A stretch of 43,820 nucleotides of DNA from Propionibacteriaceae bacterium (GCA_030538315.1 JAUNUF010000013.1:1-43820); one strand, 5' to 3'. Counted from the first letter of the stretch, positions 1 to 8,390 are shown. A program made the numbers and translations. Notes: generated from the sequence alone by a model not told the origin.

Positions 1-1
1 T

Positions 2-607
2 CGAGAGAAGGCCGCCCGCGAGAAGGCTGAACGGGAGCGGAAGGCCAAGCTCGAGGCCGAAGCCAAGCGTGTCGCGGAGGCGAAGGCCAAGGCTGATCGG
101 ATCGCGCGCGCCTCCAGGGCTGCCGCAGGCAACTCGGGTGCGAGCAGGTCCACGGAACGCTCTGAGATCACCCAGCCCGCCCGCTCTGAGGCCTCAACGA
201 CCCGCGATTCCGGTTTCATCATGCCCGTGGCCGGTCGTCTCACGTCCAACTATGGAATGCGACTGCACCCTGTGCTCGGGTATCGCAAGCTGCACGATGG
301 TACGGATTTCGGCGCCGCCTGCGGCACGCCCATCCGGGCGGCCGCCGACGGCGTGGTGACGGAGCGCTACTACAACGGCGGTTACGGCCACCGTCTGATG
401 ATCGACCACGGCCTCGTCAAGGGCTCCTACGTCACCACGGGTTACAACCACGCCACGCACTACATCGTGAGCGTCGGCAAGCGCGTCAGCCAGGGTCAGG
501 TCGTGGGCTACGTCGGCAACACCGGCTACTCCACGGGCTGCCATCTGCACCTCATGGTGTGGGACGACGGCCGAGTGGTCAATCCCATGGCGTACTGGTT
601 CAAGTAG
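2..607 (+). CDS. M23 family peptidoglycan DD-metalloendopeptidase (5' end outside window)
   Basis: The reading frame is open from base 2, so the N-terminus lies upstream. The visible first part is a Lys/Glu/Ala/Arg-rich helix (REKAAREKAERERKAK...) typical of a coiled coil, then a Ser/Thr-rich linker, then a LytM/M23 domain. Zinc-site motifs are visible: H..TD in KLHDGTDFG and HLH in GCHLHLMVW. M23 enzymes cut peptide cross-links in peptidoglycan outside the membrane. In actinobacteria the order ftsE-ftsX-M23-smpB is common and smpB follows after 21 bases, so this is probably the EnvC/RipC-like hydrolase activated by FtsEX at division. The FtsEX link is inferred from context, since ftsEX is not in the window. 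Confidence 0.88.
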   Translation, partial: REKAAREKAERERKAKLEAEAKRVAEAKAKADRIARASRAAAGNSGASRSTERSEITQPARSEASTTRDSGFIMPVAGRLTSNYGMRLHPVLGYRKLHDGTDFGAACGTPIRAAADGVVTERYYNGGYGHRLMIDHGLVKGSYVTTGYNHATHYIVSVGKRVSQGQVVGYVGNTGYSTGCHLHLMVWDDGRVVNPMAYWFK

Positions 608-628
608 CCAACATGGTTTAATTGCCGG

Positions 629-1111
629 ATGCCCAGGGAGACCGGAAAGAAGCTCGTCGCACAGAACAGGAAGGCCCGCCACGATTACCACATCGGTGAC
701 GTGTACGAGGCCGGCTTGGTGCTGACCGGTACCGAGGTGAAGACGCTGCGCGCTGGCCGGGCGACCATTGCCGAGGCCTACGCCACCGTCGATGACAACG
801 GTGAGGCGTGGCTGATCAACGCCAACATCCCCGAGTACGAGTTCGGTACCTGGCGCAATCACTCTGCTCGTCGTACCCGAAAGTTGCTGCTGCACCGCAA
901 GGAGATCACCAAGATGGCCCGGGCCATCGACGATGCTGGGCGCACCCTCATCCCTTTGTCCCTGTACTTCAAGGACGGGTACGCGAAGGTGGAGATCGCC
1001 GTCGCCACTGGCAAGAAGGATTGGGACAAGCGCCACGCCATTGCCGAGCGGGATGCTCAACGCGAGATGCAGCGGGCGCTGGCGTACCGCAACAAGTACA
1101 ACTCCCGCTGA
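629..1111 (+). CDS. smpB: SsrA-binding protein SmpB
   Basis: 160 residues, the normal SmpB length. It starts [17 protein letters not shown] and contains the conserved blocks [20 protein letters not shown] and [13 protein letters not shown], ending in the basic tail [14 protein letters not shown]...RALAYRNK that enters the ribosomal A site and mRNA channel. SmpB binds tmRNA and delivers it to stalled ribosomes for trans-translation. The tmRNA gene itself lies about 680 bases downstream on the same strand. A hairpin with a T run follows directly and probably ends the M23-smpB transcript. Confidence 0.97.
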   Translation: MPRETGKKLVAQNRKARHDYHIGDVYEAGLVLTGTEVKTLRAGRATIAEAYATVDDNGEAWLINANIPEYEFGTWRNHSARRTRKLLLHRKEITKMARAIDDAGRTLIPLSLYFKDGYAKVEIAVATGKKDWDKRHAIAERDAQREMQRALAYRNKYNSR

Positions 1112-1142
1112 CCCCTCAGCCGGGGAGGCCCCGGGGTCTTTT
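1110..1142 (+). terminator. Intrinsic terminator after smpB
   Basis: GACCCC (1110-1115) pairs with GGGGTC (1133-1138) around an inner GGGG/CCCC stem, followed by TTTT at 1139-1142. It overlaps the smpB stop codon. Confidence 0.7.
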
Positions 1143-1180
1143 CAGGGGCTTTCCTGGTTCTGCGAACGCTCTGCGGCGAG

Positions 1181-1186
1181 CACAAT
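1181..1186 (+). promoter_or_regulatory. -10 element CACAAT of the DUF1707 gene, probably leaderless
   Basis: CACAAT ends 7 bases before the ATG at 1194, placing the likely transcription start at the start codon. No Shine-Dalgarno sequence precedes the ATG. No convincing -35 box seen. Confidence 0.5.
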
Positions 1187-1193
1187 TGATGGC

Positions 1194-1763
1194 ATGAGCG
1201 CCTACCAGCAGTTTCCCGGAGTCACCGATCAGCAACGTGATCGGGCCGTCAATCACTTGTCCGCATGCTACGCGGAGCGGTCGATCGACGAGGCTGAACT
1301 GGATCGACGGCTCGATCTGGCGCTGAACGCCCGGGACCGCATTGAACTCAACCGCTCGCTGCAGGGCTTGGCGCGGATCGCCCCGGCGGTGCTCACGCCG
1401 CCGAGGCCCGGCCAACCCGCACCAGCCGAGAACGTCGCGGCTGGTCTCACCCAGTTGTCGGGGCTGTTCACGTGGTTCGTGGCACCCGCCGTCGTCAAGG
1501 CGGCCTCGAAGCCTGGTAGCCGGGTGTGGTGGGAGGCCAGCCGGGCACTGAGCCTGCAACTCACTGCCGGTGCGGTCGCGGTTGCAGCGTTCGTGCTTGC
1601 TTTGGTCTTGGGCTGGGATGCCTTGCTGTTCTTCGGCTGGCTTGCTTGGTTCGGCGGCACGATCTGGGCCTCGGTGAGGGCGTTCAACGGAAAGTCCGGC
1701 ACCGGTCAGGTGGAGCCGTTCCTCCTTGCCCGGCCGGAGCGGCCGAGGCCGGCACTTGGCTGA
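1194..1763 (+). CDS. DUF1707 domain membrane protein
   Basis: 189 residues. The N-terminal ~55 residues (TDQQRDRAVNHLSACYAE, then IDEAELDRRLDLALNARD) are a DUF1707 domain, a short helical module common in actinobacteria. After a Pro-rich linker come two hydrophobic stretches (LTAGAVAVAAFVLALVLGW and ALLFFGWLAWFGGTIWASV) that should form a transmembrane hairpin. Function unknown. The start at 1194 was chosen because the DUF1707 domain begins there and a -10 hexamer sits 7 bases upstream. The frame is open further upstream to 933, but that part overlaps smpB. It has no partner gene; tmRNA follows on the same strand. Confidence 0.85.
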   Translation: MSAYQQFPGVTDQQRDRAVNHLSACYAERSIDEAELDRRLDLALNARDRIELNRSLQGLARIAPAVLTPPRPGQPAPAENVAAGLTQLSGLFTWFVAPAVVKAASKPGSRVWWEASRALSLQLTAGAVAVAAFVLALVLGWDALLFFGWLAWFGGTIWASVRAFNGKSGTGQVEPFLLARPERPRPALG

Positions 1764-1768
1764 ACCGC

Positions 1769-1774
1769 TACACT
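1769..1774 (+). promoter_or_regulatory. -10 element TACACT upstream of tmRNA
   Basis: TACACT lies 18 bases before the mature tmRNA 5' end at 1792, which fits a short precursor 5' leader. It begins 6 bases after the DUF1707 stop. Confidence 0.5.
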
Positions 1775-1791
1775 GGTGGCATAACTCAACA

Positions 1792-2157
1792 GGGGGTGAC
1801 TGGTTTCGACTCGGGACGGTAGTCCCAGGAGAAGCGGGCCGAGGATCCACGTTTATCTCGTAAACGCTGCGTGGAAACCAATAAGTGCCAACAACAACCG
1901 CACTGACTTCGCTCTCGCTGCCTGATCAGCGACCGAAGGGTCAGCCCGGACTTGCCTTCGATCCGGATGCTGGCCTCATTCAGAGGGCTTGCTGAACAGC
2001 CTGTGTGTCAGGGGCTGTTCGGGACTTAACTGATACTGGGTCTGTCTGCGACGTGCCGACGAGGAGCGCAGGGACCGAGAAAACGCCTAGGTCGGCTGCG
2101 CCCGGAGAAGTCTTGGAACATCTCTTGAGGACGCGGGTTCAATTCCCGCCACCTCCA
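1792..2157 (+). ncRNA. ssrA: Transfer-messenger RNA (tmRNA)
   Basis: The 5' end GGGGGTG (1792-1798) pairs with CACCTCC (2150-2156) to form the tRNA-like acceptor stem, with discriminator A at 2157. The T arm is GCGGG-TTCAATT-CCCGC (2133-2149). The resume codon GCC at 1887 opens a tag frame encoding ANNNRTDFALAA and stopping at TGA (1923-1925); the ALAA end is the standard protease-targeting signal. Bases 2158-2160 read CCC, so the terminal CCA does not look genomically encoded and would be added by the nucleotidyltransferase. It works with SmpB encoded just upstream. Confidence 0.96.
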
Positions 2158-2185
2158 CCCCTGTGATGTCGCAAGACATCGGCAT

Positions 2186-2225
2186 GGCCCGAACCCTCTT
2201 CATGAGGGTTCGGGCCCTCTTGTTT
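2186..2225 (+). terminator. Strong intrinsic terminator after tmRNA
   Basis: A perfect 13-base stem (2186-2198 with 2204-2216) encloses the loop TTCAT and is followed by the T-rich CTCTTGTTT. It ends the tmRNA transcript. Confidence 0.85.
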
Positions 2226-2358
2226 CGGCCGAGGATTGTGATACCGCTTTGGTGTCATCGAGCCATGGATGGCAACAAACCGCTGGGCTGGCACAGCGGT
2301 AGCAGGCGATCAAGTCTGACGCCGACGGACGCGTCACGCGGCCACTAGGGTGGGATCC

Positions 2359-2919
2359 ATGCATACCGGCGCGATCGCAGTGGGACAGTTGCTGGTGGCG
2401 ACCCAGCCCGGCCGCGGCGGATACTTTGACCAATCCGTCGTCCTCCTGATCGAACACCACCAAGAGGGCACGGTCGGGGTGTGCCTCAACATCCTCTCGG
2501 ATCTGCCGGTCTCCGCCGCAGCAGGTCAGTTCGAAACATCCCTGAGCCACCCGCCCGCCCTCTTCGAGGGCGGCCCCGTCAATCTTGACGTCGTGATGGT
2601 GCTGGGCAAACCCGTGTCGGCCGGGGAACCCCCACCCGGCTGGGAACGCATCGTGGGTGACATTGGACTCGTCGATCTCAGCTTCCCTGACGAACTGCTG
2701 GAATCGTCCTTCACAGGGCTCCGGGCGTTCGTTGGGCTGTCAGCATGGGCGCCGGGTCAACTCGAAGGGGAACTGATCCGCGGCTCCTGGTTCCGCACCG
2801 GAGTCAGGGGAGACGACGTCTTCGGCAATCCGGACGGTTTGTGGCGTCGGGTGCTGCGCCGCATGGGCGGTCTGCCGAGCAGGTGGTCCACCTGGACGGA
2901 TGAACCCGCCCTGAACTGA
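2359..2919 (+). CDS. YqgE/AlgH (UPF0301) family protein
   Basis: 186 residues, full length for the family. Characteristic blocks are GQLLVATQPGRGGYFDQSVV near the N-terminus, VGVCLNILSDLPV, FEGGPVNLDVVMVLG and RAFVGLSAWAPGQLEGEL. The cellular role of the family is unsettled; the name AlgH comes from an old alginate-regulation link in Pseudomonas. The frame also contains an upstream GTG at 2350, but GGTGGGA lies five bases before the ATG at 2359, so that start is preferred. The 130 bases between the tmRNA terminator and this gene hold no other gene. Confidence 0.93.
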   Translation: MHTGAIAVGQLLVATQPGRGGYFDQSVVLLIEHHQEGTVGVCLNILSDLPVSAAAGQFETSLSHPPALFEGGPVNLDVVMVLGKPVSAGEPPPGWERIVGDIGLVDLSFPDELLESSFTGLRAFVGLSAWAPGQLEGELIRGSWFRTGVRGDDVFGNPDGLWRRVLRRMGGLPSRWSTWTDEPALN

Positions 2920-2940
2920 GCCGCCGTTTCTGTGTCTCGC

Positions 2941-2946
2941 TAACAT
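2941..2946 (+). promoter_or_regulatory. Possible -10 element TAACAT of the mtrA operon
   Basis: TAACAT sits 23 bases before the mtrA GTG, upstream of its AGGAGG ribosome binding site at 2959-2964. No clear -35 box. Confidence 0.4.
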
Positions 2947-2969
2947 GGACGGAAAGCTAGGAGGCTGGT

Positions 2970-3671
2970 GTGAGCGAAGCCAAGGGCAAGGTCCGCATTC
3001 TCGTCGTTGACGACGATGCGGCGCTGTCTGAAATGCTGCAGATCGTGCTGCGTCAAGAAGGCTTCGACACGCTCTGGTGCGGTACGGGAACGGATGCGGT
3101 GCAGGAGTTCCGCCAGTCCCGGCCAGATCTGGTGCTGCTTGATCTCATGCTGCCCGGGCGCGACGGCGTCTCCGTGTGCCGCGACATCCGTGCGGAATCT
3201 GGTGTGCCCATCATTATGCTGACCGCCAAGTCAGACACCTCAGATGTGGTGGCAGGCCTGGAAGCCGGCGCAGATGACTATGTCGCCAAACCATTCAAGG
3301 CCAAGGAACTCATCGCCCGAATCCGCACCCGGTTGCGTCGCACCAGCGAAGACGCAGGCAATGACGTTCTCACCATCGGGGACCTGACCATTTCGGTGTC
3401 CTCCCACATCGTCAAGCGGGGCGAGAATCAGCTCCCGCTGACCCCGCTCGAGTTTGAGTTGTTGCTGGCGCTGGCGCGTCGCCCGACGCACGTGTTCACC
3501 CGCGAAGCGCTGCTGGATGAGGTGTGGGGCTACCGCAACGCGGCAGATACCCGGCTGGTGAACGTGCACGTCCAGCGGCTGCGCGCCAAGATCGAGAAGG
3601 ACCCGGAGCATCCTGAGATCGTGATCACGGTGCGTGGGATCGGGTACCGCGCCGGTGAAGCCCAACTCTGA
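2970..3671 (+). CDS. mtrA: Two-component response regulator MtrA
   Basis: 233 residues, OmpR/PhoB class. The receiver domain (about 7-125) has the acidic pocket at Asp14-Asp15, the phospho-acceptor Asp58 in VLLDLMLPGRDG, the switch Thr in IIMLTAKSD and the invariant Lys in YVAKPF. The C-terminal winged helix (about 135-230) contains PLTPLEFELLLALAR and TRLVNVHVQRLRAKIE. GTG start 5 bases after a perfect AGGAGG. It lies immediately before a matching kinase and lpqB, the conserved actinobacterial mtrAB-lpqB order. MtrA controls cell-wall, division and osmotic-response genes and is essential in mycobacteria. Confidence 0.96.
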   Translation: MSEAKGKVRILVVDDDAALSEMLQIVLRQEGFDTLWCGTGTDAVQEFRQSRPDLVLLDLMLPGRDGVSVCRDIRAESGVPIIMLTAKSDTSDVVAGLEAGADDYVAKPFKAKELIARIRTRLRRTSEDAGNDVLTIGDLTISVSSHIVKRGENQLPLTPLEFELLLALARRPTHVFTREALLDEVWGYRNAADTRLVNVHVQRLRAKIEKDPEHPEIVITVRGIGYRAGEAQL

Positions 3672-5229
3672 ACCCGCACGGCACCGCCCTGCACGTGGGC
3701 TCCGCGCCCTGTGGTGGGGATCGCTGCCGCTGCGCGTGCTCGTCTCCACCCTCGGGCTGTCCATGATTCTTATGGCTCTGGCCGGGGTGCTCTTGATGCG
3801 TCAGGCCACCGCGGGCGTCGTGGAGACCAAGCGTCAGGCGGCACTCAACGAGGCCGCCGGTGTTTACGCCTTCATGCAGGAACAGTTGCGCACCCCCGAG
3901 CTGCGGGGCGCCGCCGTGCACGAGTCCCTCTCGCGGTTGGCGGATCTGGCTGATGCTCAGGCCGCGCAGTACCGCGTCGTCATCCAGGGCCCGGTTTCGA
4001 GCCTCGCCTCGACGGGCATCCGCGCGGAATCAGTGCCCGTGGAGCTTCGGGCTCGCGTTGAGCAGGATCAGGGCATGTTCATCACCCCCACCCGGGTGGT
4101 CTTCACGGATCCCACCACGCTGCCTGAACCGGGCTGGGCCATTGGTTCGGCGCTCATCGGCGAGACAGGCGAACGCTATCCCGTCTTCTACATCTTCCCG
4201 ATGACCACCGAGCTGCAGACGCTCCGTGCGCTGCAGGGCGCCGTCGTTGCCGCGGGTGTGGCGCTCGTCGTGGCCCTCGGACTCATCGCCTACATGGTCA
4301 CCATGCAGATCGTGCGGCCAGTCCGCAAGGCCAGCACCACGGCGCTGCACCTGGCCTCTGGTCAGCTGGGGGAGCGCATGGCGGTGCGTGGCACGGATGA
4401 CATTGCTTCCTTGGCCACCTCCATGAACCGCATGGCGGCCGAGCTGCAGCAGCGCATCCGGGAACTCGAAACGCTGTCCACCCTGCAGCAACGCTTCGTC
4501 AGCGACGTCTCCCACGAGCTGCGCACTCCCATGACCACCATCAAGATGGCGGCGGACGTGCTGCACGATGCCCGCGCGGATTTTGATCCGGTCACGGCGC
4601 GCTCCGCAGAACTGATGGCGATCGAGATTGACAGGTTCGACCTGATGTTGGCGGATCTGCTCGAGATCTCCAGGTTCGACGCGGGGGCCGCGGTGCTCGC
4701 CCTCGATGAAACGGATGTGGCCGCCTTGGTTCAAGCCGAGGTGGCCGCGAACAGGTCCGTCGCTGACGCGCTCGGCGTGAGCTTGGAGTGCGAGCGGCTG
4801 AATGATGACACCACGGCCGAGGTGGACACCCGCCGGATCCGAAGAATCCTCCGCAACCTCATCACCAACGCGATCGAGCACAGCGAGGGCAAGCCGGTCA
4901 AGGTTCAGGTCGCCTCGGATCACTCGGCAGTGGCCATCACCGTCCGCGATCATGGGGTGGGATTCAAGGCCGAAGATGCGGCCCGCGTCTTCGACAGGTT
5001 CTGGCGCGCGGACCCAAGCCGAACCCGCCTCGTCGGTGGCACCGGGTTGGGCCTGGCCATCGCCATGGAGGACGCGCGGCTCCACAACGGCTGGCTCACG
5101 GCATGGGGCCGGCCCGGACGGGGTGCACAGTTCCGGCTCACCCTGCCCCGCGAAGCGGGCTTCGACCTGACGTCGTCGCCTCTCCCCGTGATTCCCTTCG
5201 ACGACGCAGCCCCGGAGGTGCAGCCATGA
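3655..5229 (+). CDS. mtrB: Sensor histidine kinase MtrB
   Basis: About 524 residues. Order: short basic cytoplasmic N-terminus, first membrane helix (LVSTLGLSMILMALAGVLLM), extracytoplasmic sensor of ~150 residues, second membrane helix (VVAAGVALVVALGLIAYMV), HAMP region (IVRPVRKAS...), dimerisation/phospho-acceptor helix with SHELRTP (His287), and a HATPase_c domain with the N box NLITNAIEHSEG and G boxes DHGVGF and GGTGLGLAIA. It phosphorylates MtrA. The GTG at 3655 overlaps mtrA by 17 bases; another GTG at 3634 is possible, and neither has a strong ribosome site. The 3' end overlaps lpqB by four bases (ATGA), indicating translational coupling. Confidence 0.95.
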   Translation: MKPNSEPARHRPARGLRALWWGSLPLRVLVSTLGLSMILMALAGVLLMRQATAGVVETKRQAALNEAAGVYAFMQEQLRTPELRGAAVHESLSRLADLADAQAAQYRVVIQGPVSSLASTGIRAESVPVELRARVEQDQGMFITPTRVVFTDPTTLPEPGWAIGSALIGETGERYPVFYIFPMTTELQTLRALQGAVVAAGVALVVALGLIAYMVTMQIVRPVRKASTTALHLASGQLGERMAVRGTDDIASLATSMNRMAAELQQRIRELETLSTLQQRFVSDVSHELRTPMTTIKMAADVLHDARADFDPVTARSAELMAIEIDRFDLMLADLLEISRFDAGAAVLALDETDVAALVQAEVAANRSVADALGVSLECERLNDDTTAEVDTRRIRRILRNLITNAIEHSEGKPVKVQVASDHSAVAITVRDHGVGFKAEDAARVFDRFWRADPSRTRLVGGTGLGLAIAMEDARLHNGWLTAWGRPGRGAQFRLTLPREAGFDLTSSPLPVIPFDDAAPEVQP

Positions 5230-6917
5230 TGCGGCGTGTCGCCTTGCTCTTGGCCGTGATGATGGCGCTCACGGGCTGCACCAGCATCGCCACATCCGGC
5301 CCCGTCGAGGAAGTGCCGCTGGCCGCACAGCCTCGCGGCATCGACATCGCTCCCGAGCCTCCCAGCCTGGACATGACCCCCGAGCGTCTGGTCGAAGGCT
5401 TCCTGCAGGCTTTGGCGGATCCGGAAGGCGGCTACGCGATCGCCCGCCAATATCTGAGCGCAGATGTCGCTGCCTCGTGGGATCCCGTTGAAGCACGGGT
5501 GTTCGACGGTGAGGTGCTCTGGGATGAGGGCTCTGCCAGGTTGATCGGCCACACGATCGGGGGGCTGGACGCCTCGCATCGATACTCCGCACACCTCGAA
5601 CCCTTGGAACACGATTTCGGGCTCGTGCAGGAGCAGGGGCAGTGGCGCATCAGCAAGCCTTCCGATGGATTGCTGCTCTCCCGCTTCAACTTCGAGCGTT
5701 ACTACTCCCGCGTGACGCTCTACTTCCTGAGCCGCGTGGGCGCACACGTGGTGCCTGATCCCATCCATCTGCCGGAATCACACGTGACGCCCAGCAACAT
5801 CCTCGCCTCGCTGTTCACCGGGCCGTCAGATGACATTGCACGGGCCGTGCTGGACGCAGTGCCGCGCGGCACCAGGCTCGGGCCCCAGGGCGCGACCATT
5901 GACCAGGCGGGCGTCGTCACCGTCGATCTGGCCGGCATGCCGGCCGAGTTGAGCGACGACGCGCTGCGACGGCTGGGGGCGCAGTTGCTGTGGACTCTCA
6001 CCTCGACGCCCCGGTTCACTGGCCTGACCGTCATCCAAGGGGGACGCACCCTCCCCATTCCAGGCACCTCTGCCAACGGCGTGCTGGAGCTCGCCACCCA
6101 GCAGGGCTACCAGGTGCTGTCACGTGCGGCCGCCACGGATCTCTATGGGGTACGCCGGGGGCGCGCTGGGCGGATCAGCGGCTCGAACCTCTTCAGTGGC
6201 CTTGCCGGTGCGCCGCAACGGGCTTCCGATGTCGCAGTGTCGGTCGATGGGGCGAGCATCGCCATCCTGAGCGAGGACCGCACCCAGGTCTTCACCGGCG
6301 GCATCGACGGCCCCGTCGCCCCACTGGAGGTGCCGCTCAGCAATCTGCGTTCCCCCCAGTTCGTGCTGGGCGACCTCTGGCTATTGGGGGACGACTGGAT
6401 GGGCAGGCCACGCCTCATGACGGTGGATCGGGCCGGGAGCGCTCAGTTCGTCAACGTTGAAGGCGACCTAGGGCGCATGCAGGATTTCGCAGTGTCGCCC
6501 TCACGGGCGCGGGTGGCAATCGTTGCGGAGGTGGATGGGGCGCCCACGCTGGGGATCGCGGCGGTCAGCGGTGTCGCCCCAGCGGTGGTGGCCGGGTGGC
6601 ACCCTCTGACGATGGTCAGCCCCACTGGGGAGTTGCTGACAGATCCCGTGTCGCCCGCGTGGCAGGCGGAGACGTCACTGGCCGTTGCCGCCTCCGCGGC
6701 AACTGGTCGCTCAGTCTTCACCACGATGCTCGATGGCGCCCTCGTTCAGGACCTTGGCGGCATGACCGGCGCCGTCGTTGACCTGGCGGCCAACGTACGA
6801 CTCGGGGGCGGCCCCATCGCCGTGACCAACAGCCAGGGCGTGGTCTGGCGCTATGAGGCCCGGACGCGCTGGACCCGGATCGTCGAAGACATCTCCGCGG
6901 TGGCCTATCCAGGCTGA
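5226..6917 (+). CDS. lpqB: Lipoprotein LpqB, MtrAB accessory protein
   Basis: 563 residues. A type II signal peptide (MMRRVALLLAVMMALTGC) ends with lipobox LTGC, so Cys18 should be lipidated. After it come a GerMN-like region (about residues 170-290) and a C-terminal beta-propeller-like LpqB domain (ASDVAVSVDGASIAILSED...). In mycobacteria LpqB interacts with the MtrB sensor domain and tunes MtrA phosphorylation. The ATG overlaps the mtrB stop (ATGA). A second ATG follows at 5229 and is an equally plausible start. Confidence 0.94.
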   Translation: MMRRVALLLAVMMALTGCTSIATSGPVEEVPLAAQPRGIDIAPEPPSLDMTPERLVEGFLQALADPEGGYAIARQYLSADVAASWDPVEARVFDGEVLWDEGSARLIGHTIGGLDASHRYSAHLEPLEHDFGLVQEQGQWRISKPSDGLLLSRFNFERYYSRVTLYFLSRVGAHVVPDPIHLPESHVTPSNILASLFTGPSDDIARAVLDAVPRGTRLGPQGATIDQAGVVTVDLAGMPAELSDDALRRLGAQLLWTLTSTPRFTGLTVIQGGRTLPIPGTSANGVLELATQQGYQVLSRAAATDLYGVRRGRAGRISGSNLFSGLAGAPQRASDVAVSVDGASIAILSEDRTQVFTGGIDGPVAPLEVPLSNLRSPQFVLGDLWLLGDDWMGRPRLMTVDRAGSAQFVNVEGDLGRMQDFAVSPSRARVAIVAEVDGAPTLGIAAVSGVAPAVVAGWHPLTMVSPTGELLTDPVSPAWQAETSLAVAASAATGRSVFTTMLDGALVQDLGGMTGAVVDLAANVRLGGGPIAVTNSQGVVWRYEARTRWTRIVEDISAVAYPG

Positions 6918-6919
6918 CC

Positions 6920-6928
6920 TGTGGACAA
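6920..6928 (-). promoter_or_regulatory. Isolated DnaA-box-like 9-mer
   Basis: On the minus strand the sequence is TTGTCCACA, which matches the high-GC actinobacterial DnaA box as I know it. It lies alone in the 47 bases between lpqB and comF, with no dnaA or dnaN nearby, so it is not the replication origin. Function uncertain. Confidence 0.35.
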
Positions 6929-6952
6929 CGGTGCTTTCACCAGAGCGCTGGC

Positions 6953-6958
6953 CATAGT
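6953..6958 (+). promoter_or_regulatory. -10 element CATAGT of comF, probably leaderless
   Basis: CATAGT, preceded by TGGC, ends 6 bases before the comF GTG at 6965. No ribosome binding site is present. Confidence 0.45.
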
Positions 6959-6964
6959 GATGGT

Positions 6965-7636
6965 GTGCGAACACTTCTTCACGCAGCCGCAGATCTGCTC
7001 TTGGGCGCAGCCTGCCCTGGCTGTGCCACGCCCGGGTGGGGGCTGTGCCAGCAATGCTGCCTGGCGCTCTCAGGCCCTCCCGAGGCCATCGATCGGGGCC
7101 TGCAGGTGCCACTGATTGCTGCCTGCCAGTACCGCCCCATCCTGGAACACGTGATTCCGCGCTACAAGGACGACGGCGCCCTGCACCTGGCGGGCCCCCT
7201 GGGGGACCTGCTGGCTCGGGCCATTGCCTCTCTCGCACCGCCAGCCAACGCAGTGCTGATCCCGGTGCCGTCGCGTCCGAGCGCCGTACGGCAGCGCGGC
7301 TTCGACCATGCCAGGCGCCTCGCTGCCCGTGCCTCCCACTGCACAAGGCTCTCTTGGGCACCGCTGCTGACGCGCCGCCACTCGGGGGCTGATCAGCACG
7401 GGTTGGGGCGCATGGAGCGCCGCGCCAATCTTGAGGGCAGCATGCGTGCCGCACAGAGCCCCCTCCCAGCGGTGGTCCTCGACGATGTCGCCACCACGGG
7501 AGCCTCCCTCCGTGAGGCCGTAAGGGCCCTCACCGCGGCGGGTGTGGCTGTGGTGGGCGCTGCGGTCATCGCCCAAGCGGAGAAACTTCCCCAACACTCG
7601 GCCAAAGCTGTCACACCGGCTTGGCAGGAGCGGTAG
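6965..7636 (+). CDS. ComF family phosphoribosyltransferase-like protein
   Basis: 223 residues. The N-terminus carries a four-cysteine zinc knuckle (CPGCATPGWGLCQQCC), and the C-terminal half is a type I PRTase fold with IPVPSRPSAVRQRGFDHA and the PRPP-binding loop VVLDDVATTGASL (about residues 169-181). ComF is needed for DNA uptake in naturally competent bacteria and may help single-stranded DNA handling; in actinobacteria the gene sits between lpqB and hpf whether or not competence is known. No other competence gene is in the window. GTG start chosen at the beginning of the conserved domain. Confidence 0.9.
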   Translation: MRTLLHAAADLLLGAACPGCATPGWGLCQQCCLALSGPPEAIDRGLQVPLIAACQYRPILEHVIPRYKDDGALHLAGPLGDLLARAIASLAPPANAVLIPVPSRPSAVRQRGFDHARRLAARASHCTRLSWAPLLTRRHSGADQHGLGRMERRANLEGSMRAAQSPLPAVVLDDVATTGASLREAVRALTAAGVAVVGAAVIAQAEKLPQHSAKAVTPAWQER

Positions 7637-7651
7637 CGTTGATCCATGGAC

Positions 7652-7741
7652 ACGCCGCAGGCCCAGCTCGCTGGGCGTTCTGCGGCGTTGTGCATACGGG
7701 CCGGTACTCACCGGGCCGCACGATAAAGCGGGCAGCTGCCC
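7652..7741 (+). promoter_or_regulatory. Structured leader upstream of hpf (two hairpins and a palindrome)
   Basis: A long hairpin pairs 7652-7660 (ACGCCGCAG) with 7680-7688 and 7661-7666 with 7671-7676. A weaker GGCCGGT/ACCGGGCC stem lies near 7698-7717. The 12-base perfect palindrome GGGCAGCTGCCC at 7730-7741 ends ten bases before the GGAGG ribosome site (7752-7756). The first hairpin could also end comF transcription, though it lacks a T run. A regulatory role is inferred. Confidence 0.4.
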
Positions 7742-7761
7742 GAAGACAGACGGAGGAAACG

Positions 7762-8373
7762 ATGGATATCGTCGTCACAGGTCGTCAATGCACGATCAGC
7801 CCCGAACTGAAGGAATTGGTCACCGAGCGACTGGCCACGATCGAGCGGTTGCGTGACCGTGTGATCCGCGTCGAGGTTGAGTTCCAGGCCAATGACGCCA
7901 AGAAGCACCCTTCTGATGCGATCACCGTCCAGCTCACCCTCCGCAGCCGCGGCCCCGTAGTTCGTGCCGAGGCCAACGCAGAAGACAAGACCGCCGCCTT
8001 CGAAATGGCGCTTGACCGGCTGAAGTCCCAGCTCCGCCGCGCCGCTGACCGCCGCAAGACCCATCGTGGCCTGCGGGCTGCCACCATCTCTGAGTTCGCT
8101 CCGCCCAAGGACGGCGCGACACCGGTGGAGGAAGACGATGACGCCGTGCCCACCAGCAACGTGGCGGGCCTCGTCGTGACAGGGGACGGCCCCCTCGTCG
8201 TGCGCGAGAAGGTGTTCGACACGGCCGCGCTGACGCTGGCCCAGGCGTTGGATGAGATGGAGCTGGTCGGGCACGATTTCTTCCTGTACCAGGACGCCGA
8301 AACTGGCCGCCCGTCGGTGGTGTACCGCCGCAAGGCGTACAACTACGGCGTGATCCAGCTCAACGTGAGCTAG
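7762..8373 (+). CDS. hpf: Long-form ribosome hibernation promoting factor
   Basis: 203 residues. The N-terminal ~100 residues ([20 protein letters not shown]...) are the S30EA/HPF domain that binds the small-subunit decoding region. A linker with EEDDDA leads to the C-terminal domain ([35 protein letters not shown]) that dimerises 70S ribosomes into 100S particles. ATG at 7762 is 5 bases after GGAGG; the open frame extends upstream without homology. It lies between comF and secA as in mycobacteria. The leader contains unusual secondary structure (7652-7741). Confidence 0.95.
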   Translation: MDIVVTGRQCTISPELKELVTERLATIERLRDRVIRVEVEFQANDAKKHPSDAITVQLTLRSRGPVVRAEANAEDKTAAFEMALDRLKSQLRRAADRRKTHRGLRAATISEFAPPKDGATPVEEDDDAVPTSNVAGLVVTGDGPLVVREKVFDTAALTLAQALDEMELVGHDFFLYQDAETGRPSVVYRRKAYNYGVIQLNVS

Positions 8374-8390
8374 GCCCCAGCCTGACGAAC

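Noticed and set aside
2131-2160. A separate tRNA gene suggested by the T-arm-like GCGGGTTCAATTCCCGC
   Set aside because: It is the tRNA-like 3' domain of tmRNA, paired with the 5' end at 1792.
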